A stretch of 64,000 bases of DNA from Vibrio europaeus (GTDB taxonomy: Bacteria > Pseudomonadota > Gammaproteobacteria > Enterobacterales > Vibrionaceae), in assembly GCF_001695575.1 (NCBI RefSeq), contig NZ_LUAX01000002.1:62001-126000 (forward strand), written 5' to 3'. The translations under genes were made by a program, and so were the position numbers. A model generated the notes under the pieces. That model searched no databases. It saw nothing but the letters and a program-made list of their open reading frames with translations, and was not told the DNA's origin. Every line of letters starts with the position of its first letter. The first letter of the stretch is position 1. Shown piece after piece: positions 18,143 through 29,728 of this stretch.

Positions 18143-21100
18143 ATGGTTTACTCTTATACCGAGAAAAAGCGCATCCGTAAGGACTTTGGTACTCGTCCAC
18201 AAGTGTTGGACATTCCATACCTGCTATCGATCCAGCTCGATTCGTTCGAAAAATTCATCGAACAGGATCCTGAAGGTCAATACGGTCTTGAAGCTGCTTT
18301 CCGTTCTGTATTTCCAATTCAGAGCTACAACGGCAATTCCGAGCTGCAATACGTTAGCTACCGTCTTGGTGAGCCAGTTTTTGACGTTAAAGAATGTCAA
18401 ATCCGCGGCGTAACTTATTCAAAACCACTACGCGTTAAACTACGCCTAGTTATCTTTGATAGAGACGCGCCAGCAGGTACTGTAAAAGACATTAAAGAAC
18501 AAGAAGTCTACATGGGCGAAATTCCGCTTATGACAGACAATGGTACCTTCGTAATCAATGGTACCGAGAGGGTTATCGTATCCCAGCTGCACAGAAGCCC
18601 AGGTGTATTCTTCGACAGCGATAAGGGTAAGACCCACTCTTCAGGTAAAGTTCTATACAATGCACGCGTAATTCCTTACCGTGGTTCATGGCTTGATTTC
18701 GAGTTTGATCCTAAGGATAACCTATACGTACGTATTGACCGCCGTCGTAAGCTACCAGCATCTATCATTCTTCGCGCACTAGGTAAGACGACTGAAGAGA
18801 TCCTGGACATCTTCTTTGAGAAGGTGAACTTCGAAGTGAAAGATCAAACTCTATTAATGGAGCTTGTTCCTGATCGTCTACGTGGTGAAACTGCGTCATT
18901 CGATATCGAAGCAAACGGCAAGACTTACGTTGAAACTGGTCGTCGTGTAACTGCACGCCACATCCGTCAGCTTGAAAAAGATGGCGTTGAGCATATCGAA
19001 GTACCTGTAGAGTACATCGTAGGCAAAGTTGCATCGAAAGATTACATCAACGAAGCGACTGGCGAGATCATTGTTGGTGCAAACCAAGAAATCAGCCTAG
19101 AAGCTCTAGCTAACCTTTCTCAAGCAGGCCACAAAGCGCTACAGACGTTATTTACTAACGATCTAGACCACGGTCCGTTCATGTCAGAAACTCTACGCAT
19201 TGACAGCACTGTTGATCGTATTTCTGCATTGGTAGAAATCTACCGCATGATGCGCCCTGGTGAGCCGCCAACGAAAGAAGCTGCTGAATCACTATTCGAA
19301 AGCCTATTCTTCTCAGAAGAGCGTTACGATCTATCGACTGTTGGTCGTATGAAGTTCAACAGCTCTATCGAACGTGAAGATGCTCAAGAGCAAGGCACAC
19401 TTGACGAAACTGATATCGTTGAAGTGATGAAGAAGCTTATCGCTATCCGTAACGGCATCGGTGAAGTGGACGATATCGACCACCTAGGTAACCGTCGTAT
19501 CCGTTCTGTTGGCGAAATGGCAGAAAACCAATTCCGCGTTGGTCTAGTACGTGTTGAGCGTGCTGTTAAAGAGCGTCTAAGCCTTGGTGATCTTGATGCA
19601 ATCATGCCTCAAGACCTAATCAACGCTAAGCCTATCTCTGCTGCTGTTAAAGAATTCTTTGGCTCTTCACAGCTGTCACAGTTCATGGACCAAAACAACC
19701 CTCTATCAGAAGTTACGCACAAGCGTCGTATCTCTGCATTGGGTCCTGGCGGTCTGACTCGTGAACGTGCTGGCTTCGAAGTACGTGACGTACACGTAAC
19801 TCACTACGGTCGTCTATGTCCTATCGAAACGCCTGAAGGTCCAAACATCGGTCTGATCAACTCTCTATCTGCGTTTGCGCGTTGTAACGAGTACGGTTTC
19901 CTAGAGACTCCATACCGTCGCGTAGTAGATGGCGTAGTAACAGACGAAGTAGATTACCTATCTGCTATTCAGGAAGGTCAGTACGTTATCGCTCAGGCGA
20001 ACACTGTTCTTACTGAACAAGGCACATTCTCTGAAGAGCTAATCACTGCTCGTCAGAAAGGTGAATCTGGCCTACACCCACGCGAACATGTTGACTACAT
20101 GGACGTTGCAACTAATCAGGTTGTATCTATCGCTGCGTCGCTTATCCCGTTCCTAGAACACGATGATGCGAACCGTGCATTGATGGGTGCGAACATGCAA
20201 CGTCAGGCAGTTCCAACACTTAAAGCTGACAAGCCTCTAGTTGGTACTGGTATCGAGCGTAACATCGCCGTTGACTCTGGTGTTACAGCGGTAGCGAAAC
20301 GTGGTGGTGTAATCCAGTCTGTAGATGCTTCTCGTATCGTTGTTAAAGTAAACGAAGACGAGCTGATCCCTGGTGAAGCAGGTATCGATATCTACAACCT
20401 AACTAAATACACTCGTTCTAACCAAAATACGTGTATCAACCAGCGTCCATGTGTGATGCCGGGTGAACCAGTTGCACGTGGTGACGTTCTTGCTGATGGT
20501 CCTTCAACAGACCTTGGTGAGCTAGCGCTTGGTCAGAACATGCGTATCGCATTCATGCCTTGGAACGGTTACAACTTCGAAGACTCGATCTTAGTATCTG
20601 AGCGCGTAGTTCAAGAAGACCGTTTCACTACGATCCACATTCAAGAGCTATCTTGTGTGGCGCGTGATACTAAGCTTGGTGCTGAAGAAATCACAGCTGA
20701 CATTCCAAACGTAGGTGAGTCTGCTCTGTCTAAACTAGACGAGTCAGGTATCGTTTACATCGGTGCGGAAGTGAAAGGCGGTGACATCCTTGTAGGTAAA
20801 GTAACGCCTAAAGGTGAAACTCAGCTAACTCCTGAAGAGAAGCTACTACGTGCTATCTTCGGTGAGAAAGCGTCAGACGTTAAAGACACGTCTCTACGCG
20901 TACCAAACTCTGTTTCAGGTACAATCATCGACGTTCAAGTATTTACTCGTGACGGTGTTGAAAAAGACAAACGTGCACTTGAAATTGAACAGATGCAGCT
21001 TAAAGAAGCGAAGAAAGACCTTACTGAAGAATTCCAGATTCTTGAGGGTGGCCTTCTGAACCGTGTTAAAGCTGTACTTCTTGACGGTGGTTACACTGAA

Positions 21101-22171
21101 GCGAAACTAGACGCTATCGATCGTAAGAAGTGGCTAGAACTAACGCTTGAAGATGATGCTCAACAGACTCAGCTTGAACAGCTAGCAGAGCAGTACGACG
21201 AGCTACGTGCTGACTTCGATAAGAAGTTTGAAACTAAGCGTCGTAAGATCACACAAGGTGATGATCTAGCACCTGGCGTACTGAAGATCGTTAAGGTTTA
21301 CCTAGCGGTTAAACGTCGTATCCAGCCTGGTGATAAGATGGCGGGTCGTCACGGTAACAAGGGTGTAATCTCTAAGATCAACCCTGTTGAAGACATGCCT
21401 TACGATGAGAAAGGTCAGCCGGTTGACATCGTACTTAACCCACTGGGTGTACCTTCGCGTATGAACATCGGTCAGATCCTAGAAGTACACTTAGGTCTGG
21501 CAGCGAAAGGTATCGGTGACAAGATCAACCAGATGGTGAAAGAGCAGCAAGAGCTAGCTAAGTTCCGTGACTTCCTACAGAAAGTTTACGACCTTGGTGA
21601 TACTCGTCAGAAAGTAGACGTTGCGTCTCTATCCGATGATGAAGTTCGTACGCTGATCAAGAACCTACGTGGTGGTCTACCGATCGCGACTCCAGTATTT
21701 GACGGTGCTTCTGAGCAATCAATCAAAGAGCTATTGAAACTAGGTGACCTACCAGAATCTGGTCAGCTAACGCTGTTTGATGGTCGCACAGGTGATGCGT
21801 TTGAGCGTCCTGTAACTGTTGGTTACATGTACATGCTGAAACTGAACCACCTTGTTGATGACAAGATGCACGCTCGTTCAACTGGTTCGTACAGCCTAGT
21901 AACTCAGCAACCACTTGGTGGTAAAGCTCAGTTCGGTGGTCAGCGTTTCGGTGAGATGGAAGTATGGGCACTAGAAGCATACGGTGCTGCTTACACGCTT
22001 CAAGAAATGCTAACAGTTAAGTCGGATGACGTTAACGGCCGTACTAAGATGTACAAGAACATCGTAGATGGCAACCACAGCATGGAACCTGGCATGCCAG
22101 AATCGTTCAACGTACTGTTGAAAGAGATTCGCTCGCTAGGTATCAACATCGAGCTAGAAGACGAAGAGTAA
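18143..22171 (+). CDS. rpoB: RNA polymerase beta subunit
   Basis: Catalytic-core subunit of RNA polymerase. The 1342-aa product equals E. coli RpoB in length. The rifampicin pocket reads [16 protein letters not shown] followed by [13 protein letters not shown], the wild-type form with the Asp, His and Ser residues (516, 526 and 531 in E. coli) present, so drug sensitivity is expected. Other conserved blocks are PETPEGPN-like [28 protein letters not shown] and [13 protein letters not shown]. The start follows GAGGAACCCC. It is joined to rpoC by a 92-bp gap. Confidence 0.99.
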   Translation: MVYSYTEKKRIRKDFGTRPQVLDIPYLLSIQLDSFEKFIEQDPEGQYGLEAAFRSVFPIQSYNGNSELQYVSYRLGEPVFDVKECQIRGVTYSKPLRVKLRLVIFDRDAPAGTVKDIKEQEVYMGEIPLMTDNGTFVINGTERVIVSQLHRSPGVFFDSDKGKTHSSGKVLYNARVIPYRGSWLDFEFDPKDNLYVRIDRRRKLPASIILRALGKTTEEILDIFFEKVNFEVKDQTLLMELVPDRLRGETASFDIEANGKTYVETGRRVTARHIRQLEKDGVEHIEVPVEYIVGKVASKDYINEATGEIIVGANQEISLEALANLSQAGHKALQTLFTNDLDHGPFMSETLRIDSTVDRISALVEIYRMMRPGEPPTKEAAESLFESLFFSEERYDLSTVGRMKFNSSIEREDAQEQGTLDETDIVEVMKKLIAIRNGIGEVDDIDHLGNRRIRSVGEMAENQFRVGLVRVERAVKERLSLGDLDAIMPQDLINAKPISAAVKEFFGSSQLSQFMDQNNPLSEVTHKRRISALGPGGLTRERAGFEVRDVHVTHYGRLCPIETPEGPNIGLINSLSAFARCNEYGFLETPYRRVVDGVVTDEVDYLSAIQEGQYVIAQANTVLTEQGTFSEELITARQKGESGLHPREHVDYMDVATNQVVSIAASLIPFLEHDDANRALMGANMQRQAVPTLKADKPLVGTGIERNIAVDSGVTAVAKRGGVIQSVDASRIVVKVNEDELIPGEAGIDIYNLTKYTRSNQNTCINQRPCVMPGEPVARGDVLADGPSTDLGELALGQNMRIAFMPWNGYNFEDSILVSERVVQEDRFTTIHIQELSCVARDTKLGAEEITADIPNVGESALSKLDESGIVYIGAEVKGGDILVGKVTPKGETQLTPEEKLLRAIFGEKASDVKDTSLRVPNSVSGTIIDVQVFTRDGVEKDKRALEIEQMQLKEAKKDLTEEFQILEGGLLNRVKAVLLDGGYTEAKLDAIDRKKWLELTLEDDAQQTQLEQLAEQYDELRADFDKKFETKRRKITQGDDLAPGVLKIVKVYLAVKRRIQPGDKMAGRHGNKGVISKINPVEDMPYDEKGQPVDIVLNPLGVPSRMNIGQILEVHLGLAAKGIGDKINQMVKEQQELAKFRDFLQKVYDLGDTRQKVDVASLSDDEVRTLIKNLRGGLPIATPVFDGASEQSIKELLKLGDLPESGQLTLFDGRTGDAFERPVTVGYMYMLKLNHLVDDKMHARSTGSYSLVTQQPLGGKAQFGGQRFGEMEVWALEAYGAAYTLQEMLTVKSDDVNGRTKMYKNIVDGNHSMEPGMPESFNVLLKEIRSLGINIELEDEE

Positions 22172-22263
22172 TCCCTTCTTTCTTAATTGAGAAAAGCGAT
22201 TATTTGGTAGAAGGTGCTCACTTTTGCGGGTGAGCTCCTTTTAACTCCTTACAGGAGCTGATT

Positions 22264-25200
22264 GTGAAAGACTTATTAAACTTTCTAAAAGCGCAGCATA
22301 AGACCGAAGAATTTGATGCAATCAAAATCGGTCTATCTTCACCAGACATGATCCGTTCATGGTCTTTCGGTGAAGTTAAAAAACCTGAAACGATCAACTA
22401 TCGTACGTTCAAGCCTGAGCGTGATGGTCTGTTCTGTGCGCGTATTTTTGGTCCAGTAAAAGACTACGAATGTCTTTGTGGTAAATATAAGCGTCTGAAA
22501 CACCGTGGTGTTATCTGTGAGAAGTGTGGCGTTGAAGTTACACAAACTAAAGTTCGTCGTGACCGCATGGGCCACATCGAGCTTGCTTCACCAGTTGCTC
22601 ACATCTGGTTCCTAAAATCACTGCCGTCTCGTATCGGTCTACTTATGGATATCCCTCTACGTGATATCGAACGTGTTCTTTACTTCGAAATGTATGTAGT
22701 AACTGAACCGGGTATGACTGATCTAGAAAAATCTCAGATGCTAACTGAAGAAGAGTATCTGGATCGTCTAGAAGAGTGGGGTGATGAGTTCACGGCTAAG
22801 ATGGGTGCAGAAGCGATCAAAGACCTACTTGCGTCTATGGATCTGCCTGCTGAAATCGAAGAAATGCGTGAAGAGCTTCAGTCTACTAACTCAGAGACTA
22901 AGCGTAAGAAGATCACTAAGCGTCTGAAGCTAGTTGAAGCGTTCGTTCAATCTGGTAACAACCCAGAGTGGATGATCCTTACTGTGCTTCCGGTACTTCC
23001 GCCAGATCTACGTCCTCTAGTACCACTAGATGGCGGTCGCTTCGCGACTTCTGATCTGAACGACCTATACCGCCGCGTAATCAACCGTAACAACCGTTTG
23101 AAGCGTCTACTAGAGCTTGCTGCTCCGGACATCATCGTACGTAACGAAAAGCGTATGCTACAAGAGTCTGTTGATGCACTTCTAGATAACGGTCGTCGCG
23201 GTCGCGCGATCACGGGTTCGAACAAGCGTCCTCTGAAATCTCTTGCTGATATGATCAAGGGTAAACAAGGTCGTTTCCGTCAGAACCTTCTAGGTAAGCG
23301 TGTAGACTACTCTGGCCGTTCTGTAATCACAGTAGGTCCATACCTTCGCCTACACCAGTGTGGTCTTCCTAAGAAGATGGCACTTGAGCTATTCAAACCA
23401 TTCATCTACAGCAAGCTAGAGACTCGTGGTCTTGCGACGACAATCAAAGCTGCTAAGAAGATGGTAGAGCGCGAAGAAGCGATCGTTTGGGATATCCTAG
23501 ACGAAGTAATCCGCGAACACCCAGTACTATTGAACCGTGCACCGACACTTCACCGTCTAGGTATCCAGGCGTTCGAACCAGTACTAATCGAAGGTAAAGC
23601 GATCCAGCTACACCCACTAGTGTGTGCGGCGTACAACGCGGACTTCGATGGTGACCAAATGGCGGTACACGTGCCTCTAACTCTAGAAGCACAGCTTGAA
23701 GCTCGTACTCTGATGATGTCGACAAACAACATTCTGTCGCCAGCGTCAGGTGATCCGATCATCGTACCTTCTCAGGACGTTGTATTGGGTCTTTACTACA
23801 TGACTCGTGACAAGATCAACGTGAAAGGCGAAGGTATGTACCTTGCTAGCCCAGCTGAGGCTGAGAAGGCATACCGCACTAAGACGGCTGAGCTACACGC
23901 TCGCGTTAAAGTTCGTATCACTGAGACTGTTAAAGACGAAGATGGCAATAGCACAACTGAAACTAAGATGGTTGATACAACTATCGGTCGTGCAATGCTA
24001 TGGCAAATCGTGCCTTCAGGTCTTCCGTACAGCATCGTTAACCAAAAGCTAGGTAAGAAGCAGATCTCTCACCTACTTAACGAGGCTTACCGTAAGCTAG
24101 GTCTTAAAGACACTGTAATCTTCGCTGACCAAATCATGTACACAGGTTTCGCTTACGCGGCACTTTCTGGTGTATCTGTTGGTATCGACGACATGGTTGT
24201 CCCAGCAGCTAAGTACACTGAGATTGAAGAAGCGGAAGCAGAAGTTCGCGAAATCCAGGAACAGTACCAATCTGGTCTTGTAACTGCGGGTGAGCGCTAC
24301 AACAAAGTGATCGATATTTGGGCTTCGACCAACGATCGCGTAGCTAAGTTGATGATGGAAAACCTATCTTCTGAAACTGTTGTTAACCGCGACGGTGAAG
24401 AAGAGCAGCAAGAGTCATTCAACAGCATCTACATGATGGCCGACTCGGGCGCACGTGGTTCTGCAGCTCAGATTCGTCAGCTTGCAGGTATGCGTGGTCT
24501 GATGGCGCGTCCAGATGGTTCAATCATCGAAACGCCGATCACTGCGAACTTTAAAGAAGGTCTAAACGTACTTCAGTACTTTATCTCAACGCACGGTGCT
24601 CGTAAGGGTCTTGCGGATACGGCACTGAAAACAGCGAACTCGGGTTACCTAACTCGTCGTCTAGTAGACGTTGCTCAAGACGTTGTTGTACACGAGCATG
24701 ACTGTGGCACCCATGAAGGTGTTGACATGATGCCGCACATCGAAGGTGGTGACGTTAAAGTTGCACTTTCTGAGCTGGCTCTTGGTCGTGTAGTTGCAGA
24801 AGATGTTCTTAAGCCAGGTACTGAAGATGTACTGATCCCACGTAACACTCTAATTGATGAGAAGTGGTGTCAGATCATGGAAGAGAACTCAGTTGACCGC
24901 ATGAAAGTGCGCTCTGTAGTTACCTGTGATGCAGACTTCGGTTGTTGTGCTCAGTGTTACGGTCGTGACCTAGCACGTGGTCACCTAGTGAACCAAGGTG
25001 AAGCAGTGGGCGTTATCGCTGCTCAGTCTATCGGTGAGCCGGGTACACAGCTTACGATGCGTACGTTCCACATCGGTGGTGCGGCATCTACTGCAGCAGC
25101 AGAGAACAGCATTCAAGCTAAGACGACTGGTACAGTTAAGCTACACAACGCTAAGTTCGTTATCAACAAAGACAAGAAGCTTGTAATCACTTCTCGTGCA

Positions 25201-26469
25201 TCTGAACTAACTATCATTGATGAGTTTGGTCGTACGAAAGAGAAACACAAACTACCATACGGTTCTCTACTCTCTAAAGGCGACAACGATGCAGTTGAAG
25301 CTGGCGACACAGTAGCGAACTGGGAAGCGCACACCATGCCAATCATCACTGAAGTGGCAGGTCGCATCCAGTTTGTTGATATGATCGATGGTGTAACCGT
25401 TTCTCGTCAAACAGATGACCTAACAGGTCTATCTTCGAGCGAAGTAACTGAAGCGGCAGCTCGCCCAGCAGCAGGTAAAGATATGCGCCCAGCTATCAAA
25501 CTTGTTGATGCGGCAGGTAACGATGTAATGATCCCTGGTACAGATATGCCAGCGCATTACTTCCTACCAGGTAAAGCAATCGTAAACATCGAAGACGGCG
25601 CTGAAGTGGGCGTGGGTGATACTCTATCTCGTATCCCTCAGAAATCTGGCGGTAACAAAGATATCACCGGTGGTCTACCACGCGTAGCTGACCTATTCGA
25701 AGCTCGTAAGCCGAAAGAGCCTGCGATTCTTGCTGAGCACACAGGTACTGTAAGCTTCGGTAAAGAAACGAAAGGTAAACGTCGTCTAGTAATCACTCGT
25801 GAAGGCGGTGACGCTTACGAAGAGATGATTCCTAAGCATCGTCAGCTTAACGTATTCGAAGGCGAGAAAGTTGAACGTGGTGACGTGATCGCAGATGGTC
25901 CAGAGTCTCCACATGACATTCTACGTCTACGTGGTATCCACGCTGTGACTCAATACATCGCGAACGAAGTTCAAGAAGTATACCGTCTACAAGGCGTTAA
26001 GATTAACGATAAGCACATCGAAACTATCGTTCGTCAGATGCTACGTAAGTGTACAATCACGCACGCTGGTGACTCTACAGAGTTCCTAGTGGGTGAGCAG
26101 GTTGAATACGCGAACGTTAAGATTGCTAACCGTCAGCTAGAAGCTGAAGGCAAAGAGCTAGTTCGTTTCGAGCGTGAGCTACTTGGTATTACTAAGGCAT
26201 CTCTAGCGACTGAATCGTTCATCTCTGCAGCATCGTTCCAGGAAACAACTCGCGTACTAACAGAAGCAGCCGTTTCTGGTAAGCGTGATGAGCTACGTGG
26301 TCTGAAAGAAAACGTAATTGTTGGTCGTCTAATCCCAGCAGGTACAGGTTTCGCTTACCACCAAGATCGTCAAGCTAAGCGTGTAGAAGAGCAAGAAGGT
26401 CCTTCAGCTGAACAAGCGACTGACAACCTTGCAGCACTACTAAACGCAGGTTTCTCTGCAGACGAGTAA
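22264..26469 (+). CDS. rpoC: RNA polymerase beta' subunit
   Basis: The other half of the RNA polymerase active centre. The 1401-aa product contains the Mg-binding NADFDGDQM (about residues 458-466) and the zinc-binding domain [20 protein letters not shown] (about 70-89). It also has the second zinc cluster ([19 protein letters not shown]) and the trigger-loop region near [14 protein letters not shown]. It starts with GTG at 22264, preceded by ACAGGAG, as in E. coli. A strong terminator ends the operon and the second composite repeat element begins behind it. Confidence 0.99.
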   Translation: MKDLLNFLKAQHKTEEFDAIKIGLSSPDMIRSWSFGEVKKPETINYRTFKPERDGLFCARIFGPVKDYECLCGKYKRLKHRGVICEKCGVEVTQTKVRRDRMGHIELASPVAHIWFLKSLPSRIGLLMDIPLRDIERVLYFEMYVVTEPGMTDLEKSQMLTEEEYLDRLEEWGDEFTAKMGAEAIKDLLASMDLPAEIEEMREELQSTNSETKRKKITKRLKLVEAFVQSGNNPEWMILTVLPVLPPDLRPLVPLDGGRFATSDLNDLYRRVINRNNRLKRLLELAAPDIIVRNEKRMLQESVDALLDNGRRGRAITGSNKRPLKSLADMIKGKQGRFRQNLLGKRVDYSGRSVITVGPYLRLHQCGLPKKMALELFKPFIYSKLETRGLATTIKAAKKMVEREEAIVWDILDEVIREHPVLLNRAPTLHRLGIQAFEPVLIEGKAIQLHPLVCAAYNADFDGDQMAVHVPLTLEAQLEARTLMMSTNNILSPASGDPIIVPSQDVVLGLYYMTRDKINVKGEGMYLASPAEAEKAYRTKTAELHARVKVRITETVKDEDGNSTTETKMVDTTIGRAMLWQIVPSGLPYSIVNQKLGKKQISHLLNEAYRKLGLKDTVIFADQIMYTGFAYAALSGVSVGIDDMVVPAAKYTEIEEAEAEVREIQEQYQSGLVTAGERYNKVIDIWASTNDRVAKLMMENLSSETVVNRDGEEEQQESFNSIYMMADSGARGSAAQIRQLAGMRGLMARPDGSIIETPITANFKEGLNVLQYFISTHGARKGLADTALKTANSGYLTRRLVDVAQDVVVHEHDCGTHEGVDMMPHIEGGDVKVALSELALGRVVAEDVLKPGTEDVLIPRNTLIDEKWCQIMEENSVDRMKVRSVVTCDADFGCCAQCYGRDLARGHLVNQGEAVGVIAAQSIGEPGTQLTMRTFHIGGAASTAAAENSIQAKTTGTVKLHNAKFVINKDKKLVITSRASELTIIDEFGRTKEKHKLPYGSLLSKGDNDAVEAGDTVANWEAHTMPIITEVAGRIQFVDMIDGVTVSRQTDDLTGLSSSEVTEAAARPAAGKDMRPAIKLVDAAGNDVMIPGTDMPAHYFLPGKAIVNIEDGAEVGVGDTLSRIPQKSGGNKDITGGLPRVADLFEARKPKEPAILAEHTGTVSFGKETKGKRRLVITREGGDAYEEMIPKHRQLNVFEGEKVERGDVIADGPESPHDILRLRGIHAVTQYIANEVQEVYRLQGVKINDKHIETIVRQMLRKCTITHAGDSTEFLVGEQVEYANVKIANRQLEAEGKELVRFERELLGITKASLATESFISAASFQETTRVLTEAAVSGKRDELRGLKENVIVGRLIPAGTGFAYHQDRQAKRVEEQEGPSAEQATDNLAALLNAGFSADE

Positions 26470-26488
26470 TCGCTAGCTAAGAAATGAC

Positions 26489-26520
26489 AAAAGGCACCTT
26501 CGGGTGCCTTTTTTGTTTTT
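26489..26520 (+). terminator. Rho-independent terminator of rpoC
   Basis: A 10-bp perfect stem (AAAAGGCACC with GGTGCCTTTT) with a TTCG tetraloop and an extended T-run. Confidence 0.94.
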
Positions 26521-26534
26521 GGAGAGTGGGAGGT

Positions 26535-26838
26535 GGGAACGGACTTCGCCCTACGAGATTTTAGAACGGACTTCGTCCTTTGGATCGCTTCGCTGCTAGA
26601 GAACTGGATCGGGCTTCGCCCTTGTGGAAAGAGAGTTGACTTCTCATCCACTACAGAGCAACGTTAGTTATCCAGTTATCCAGTTATCCAGTTATCCAGT
26701 TATCCAGTTATCCAGTTATCCAGTTATCCAGTTATCCAGTTATCCAGTTATCCAGTTATCCAGTTATCCAGTTATCCAGTTATCCAAAACGCAAAAGGGT
26801 CGACGCAAAACGCCAACCCTCCAAGATTCTCTAGCTCT
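26535..26838. repeat. Composite intergenic repeat element with AGTTATCC tandem array
   Basis: This fills the gap between convergent rpoC and rsd. Its parts are: GGGAACGGACTTCGCCC (26535-26551); a second arm AGAACGGACTTCGTCC (26563-26578), followed by a conserved CGCTTCGCTGCT (26586-26597); a GGGCTTCGCCC stretch; fifteen copies of AGTTATCC (26666-26785); and the module AGGGTCGACG...CGCCAACCCT (about 26796-26820). Arm, array and module occur in the same order as the arm, degenerate TTATCCAGTTAT and module at 11054-11201, so the two elements are homologous. Confidence 0.8.
26666..26785. repeat. Tandem array, fifteen copies of AGTTATCC
   Basis: A 120-bp stretch of exact 8-bp units with no interruption. 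An 8-bp period cannot keep one reading frame per unit, so protein-level repeats read from it are artefacts. Each unit junction reads TTATCCAGT, which matches seven of nine bases of a DnaA box. Confidence 0.97.
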
Positions 26839-27326
26839 TATGCCCCAGGTGGAATCGCCAAGCTATCTGCGATAAGTTGAATCAACTGATCTTCCACTTC
26901 AAAGCGTACTTCGAGCAGTTCGCCCATTTTTGACATATCTGCCTCAAAGCTGGGCAGTTCATCATCTGCACTGACGCTGACATACTTATCGTTGAACTCA
27001 AGCAGAGGTTCTGTGGTTAAGACGATCTTGGCATAGGTCGCGTCGATTTCATTGTTAGTCTTAAAGCCTGTTGCTTGCCATTTTTTCATCACCATATCGT
27101 AGATTTTGAAATGGCCTTCAGAAATGTAATCAACCACATGATCGCAGAATGAGCTGATCTGTTTTGGGGAAGGAAGTTCGACAACATTAGAGTGGCCGTT
27201 TGCAGGTTGAAGGGAGCCCAGCTGACAATATTCGACAATCAGTGATTGTCTTGTTTCGAGCCAGTGGTCGATGACTTCGCTTGAGCCACCCCATTGTTCT
27301 TGTGTTTGTTTGAATTTATTCAGCAT
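26838..27326 (-). CDS. rsd: Anti-sigma70 factor / sigma-D regulator Rsd
   Basis: Binds free sigma70 region 4 and favours use of alternative sigma factors in stationary phase; in E. coli it also stimulates SpoT. The 162-aa protein is mostly helical and matches Rsd at DYISEGHFKIYDMV and at LLEVRFEVEDQLIQLIAD. The start at 27326 is chosen because GAGGAT is 8 nt upstream, while the in-frame ATG at 27332 is too close to it. It is divergent from nudC, with hemE following, as in E. coli. The 3' end abuts the repeat element. Confidence 0.92.
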   Translation of the reverse strand: MLNKFKQTQEQWGGSSEVIDHWLETRQSLIVEYCQLGSLQPANGHSNVVELPSPKQISSFCDHVVDYISEGHFKIYDMVMKKWQATGFKTNNEIDATYAKIVLTTEPLLEFNDKYVSVSADDELPSFEADMSKMGELLEVRFEVEDQLIQLIADSLAIPPGA

Positions 27327-27510
27327 GACCATATCCTCATGATCGGATCACTTCTCCGGTGATCATTACGCTTTGACTCCCAAAGCACGTACAGAGTACA
27401 ACCTCTTGTCCTTACTAGAATTTATAGTCTCAAAATTGACTGACTACAAACTCTGGTATGAATTTAGATTGCCAGTAAAATAGACGAACTGCAAGCGAAG
27501 AGGTGAGTCA

Positions 27511-28296
27511 ATGTTGAATAAAAGTGACACAAACCGTACGAAGAATGCTTATTGGTGTGTTGTATCAGGAAGCGATATTTGGCTGCAAAACGGCCAGTTG
27601 CCTGAGGGAAATGCTGAGAGTTTGAACTTACCCTATGAGCAGGCAATTGAAGTCGGGCAGTGGGAGAATTGCCCGCTGATGTGGCTTAATGAAGCGGATG
27701 TGCCTGAGGAGCTTGAGCTGACCTCTTTGCGTGATTGTTTGCATTTTCCAGAGCCGCTATTTCTGCTGATGAGTAAGGCAATTCAGTACGGACATATGAG
27801 CCAAAGTCTGCGTTTTTGCCCTCAGTGTGGTGGTCGAAATCACCTCAATCACAATCAATTAGCTATGCAGTGTGGCGATTGTCGAACCTTACATTATCCG
27901 CGTATCTTCCCTTGTATCATTGTTGCTGTGCGTAACGAGCAGCAAATCTTACTGGCTCAACACCCAAGGCATCGTAATGGTATGTACACCGTTATCGCGG
28001 GTTTTCTAGAAGTCGGTGAGACGTTAGAGCAGTGCGTTGCACGAGAGGTCAAGGAGGAAACCGGAATAGAGGTGACCAACATCCGTTACTTTGGCAGTCA
28101 ACCTTGGGCATTTCCGTCGAGTATGATGATGGGCTTTGTTGCCGACTACCAATCGGGTGAGCTGAAGCCCGATTACAGTGAGCTTAGTGATGCGCGTTGG
28201 TTTGGTGTCGAAGAGTTACCGCCCGTTGCCCCAGTCGGAACCATTGCTCGACAATTGATTGAATATACGCTGGATGAGATTAAGCTATCTAGCTGA
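27511..28296 (+). CDS. nudC: NAD-capped RNA hydrolase / NADH pyrophosphatase NudC
   Basis: Removes NAD caps from RNA and cleaves NADH to NMNH and AMP. The 261-aa protein has a zinc ribbon with Cys103, Cys106, Cys121 and Cys124 (CPQCGG and CGDC). It then has the Nudix box [20 protein letters not shown] (residues 164-183) followed by TGIE. The downstream [14 protein letters not shown] motif is the NADH-family signature SQPWPFPxS with a Pro-to-Ala change. It lies between divergent rsd and hemE. No terminator on the plus strand follows it. Confidence 0.95.
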   Translation: MLNKSDTNRTKNAYWCVVSGSDIWLQNGQLPEGNAESLNLPYEQAIEVGQWENCPLMWLNEADVPEELELTSLRDCLHFPEPLFLLMSKAIQYGHMSQSLRFCPQCGGRNHLNHNQLAMQCGDCRTLHYPRIFPCIIVAVRNEQQILLAQHPRHRNGMYTVIAGFLEVGETLEQCVAREVKEETGIEVTNIRYFGSQPWAFPSSMMMGFVADYQSGELKPDYSELSDARWFGVEELPPVAPVGTIARQLIEYTLDEIKLSS

Positions 28297-28305
28297 AATA
28301 TAGGT

Positions 28306-28329
28306 AAAAAAAACCCTCCAGAAGGAGGG
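28306..28329 (-). terminator. Terminator-like hairpin oriented against nudC/hemE
   Basis: CCCTCC (28314-28319) and GGAGGG (28324-28329) form a 6-bp GC-rich stem. The eight A residues at 28306-28313 give a U-run only in minus-strand RNA, so it would stop antisense transcripts rather than nudC mRNA. No minus-strand gene is visible upstream of it. The stem is short. Confidence 0.45.
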
Positions 28330-28553
28330 GGTAAGTAAGATGTCGTTATGAGATGCCAAGCACTGTGTGCTCGGTTTATAATTGTAGTTTTCGCTAGCAA
28401 ACAAATTTTTAACACTGATACTTAGTGGGTGCAAATTAAGCACTGATTTAAAAGTTAATAACTTGATCTAGGTTGCAAAGCACACAGCTTTTGCGAGTCA
28501 AACAGTGTTAGAATAGCCGCAACAAAAATGAGCCTAAAAATTGGAAAAACGGA

Positions 28554-29621
28554 ATGACTGAATTAAAGAATGACCGCTATCTTCGTGCGCTACTAAAAGA
28601 GCCAGTAGATTACACTCCAGTATGGATGATGCGTCAGGCAGGTCGATACCTTCCAGAGTACAAAGCAACTCGCGCAGAAGCGGGTGACTTCATGTCTTTG
28701 TGCAAGAATGCAGAGCTAGCATCAGAAGTCACGCTTCAACCTTTGCGCCGTTTTCCTCTTGATGCCGCGATTCTGTTCTCTGATATCCTAACTATTCCTG
28801 ACGCAATGGGCCTTGAGCTACGTTTCGCGGCAGGTGAAGGTCCTGTATTTGATAAGCCAATTACCTGTAAAGCGGACGTCGAAAAGATCGGTATTCCAGA
28901 TCCAGAAGGTGAGCTTAAATACGTAATGAACGCAGTACGTCAGATCCGTAAAGATCTTAATGGTGATGTACCGCTAATCGGCTTCTCTGGCAGCCCATGG
29001 ACGCTGGCTACGTACATGGTTGAAGGTGGTAGCTCTAAAGCTTTCACTAAGATCAAGAAGATGATGTACGCAGAACCACAAACGCTGCACCTACTGTTGG
29101 ATAAGCTAGCAGACAGTGTTATCGAGTACTTAAACGCGCAAATTAAAGCGGGTGCTCAATCTGTGATGGTATTTGATACTTGGGGTGGTGTGCTCACTCC
29201 ACGTGACTACAACCTATTCTCACTGCAATACATGCACAAAATCGTGGACGGCCTAATCCGTGAAAACGATGGTCGCCGTGTGCCTGTGACCCTATTCACT
29301 AAGAATGGTGGTATGTGGTTAGAGCAAATTGCAGCGACAGGTTGTGATGCAGTAGGTCTAGACTGGACAATCAATATCCAAGATGCGGTTAAACGTGTCG
29401 GCGATAAAGTAGCACTGCAAGGCAACATGGATCCATCTATGCTTTATGCATCTCCAGAGCGTATCCGTGAAGAGGTCTCAACTATCCTTGAAGGCTTCGG
29501 CGATGCAGGCACAGGTCACGTGTTTAACTTGGGTCACGGTATCCACTTAGATGTGCCGCCAGAAAACGCGGGCGTATTTGTTGAAGCGGTGCATGAGTTA
29601 TCCAAACCGTACCACAAATAA
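28554..29621 (+). CDS. hemE: Uroporphyrinogen decarboxylase
   Basis: Removes four carboxyl groups from uroporphyrinogen III to give coproporphyrinogen III in haem synthesis. The 355-aa TIM-barrel enzyme shows the signature [15 protein letters not shown] (about residues 22-36), the catalytic-site [12 protein letters not shown], and [13 protein letters not shown]. The C-terminal [17 protein letters not shown] is typical. The ATG at 28554 follows GGAAAAACGGA. A terminator follows. Confidence 0.98.
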   Translation: MTELKNDRYLRALLKEPVDYTPVWMMRQAGRYLPEYKATRAEAGDFMSLCKNAELASEVTLQPLRRFPLDAAILFSDILTIPDAMGLELRFAAGEGPVFDKPITCKADVEKIGIPDPEGELKYVMNAVRQIRKDLNGDVPLIGFSGSPWTLATYMVEGGSSKAFTKIKKMMYAEPQTLHLLLDKLADSVIEYLNAQIKAGAQSVMVFDTWGGVLTPRDYNLFSLQYMHKIVDGLIRENDGRRVPVTLFTKNGGMWLEQIAATGCDAVGLDWTINIQDAVKRVGDKVALQGNMDPSMLYASPERIREEVSTILEGFGDAGTGHVFNLGHGIHLDVPPENAGVFVEAVHELSKPYHK

Positions 29622-29635
29622 CTGGGTAATTTATG

Positions 29636-29668
29636 AAAAGCGCCTGATACGACCAGGCGCTTTTTTGT
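29636..29668 (+). terminator. Rho-independent terminator of hemE
   Basis: An 11-bp stem (AAAAGCGCCTG with CAGGCGCTTTT) and a run of T residues. Confidence 0.93.
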
Positions 29669-29728
29669 TATAGGTTACACTAGCCGCTATACTGCCGTTA
29701 GACATATAGAAAGGAATACGGATAATTC

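Noticed and set aside
22172..22263. Hairpin in the rpoB-rpoC gap (GGTGCTCAC with GTGAGCTCC) as a terminator
   Set aside because: The stem has a T-T mismatch and only a short T-run. rpoBC is co-transcribed, so it is more likely a processing or spacer structure and was not annotated.
26624..26875. Plus-strand open frame with repeated Leu-Ser-Ser-Tyr-Pro-Val-Ile-Gln
   Set aside because: It is only the translation of the AGTTATCC array; the repeats have no independent gene context, no ribosome-binding site and no homology.
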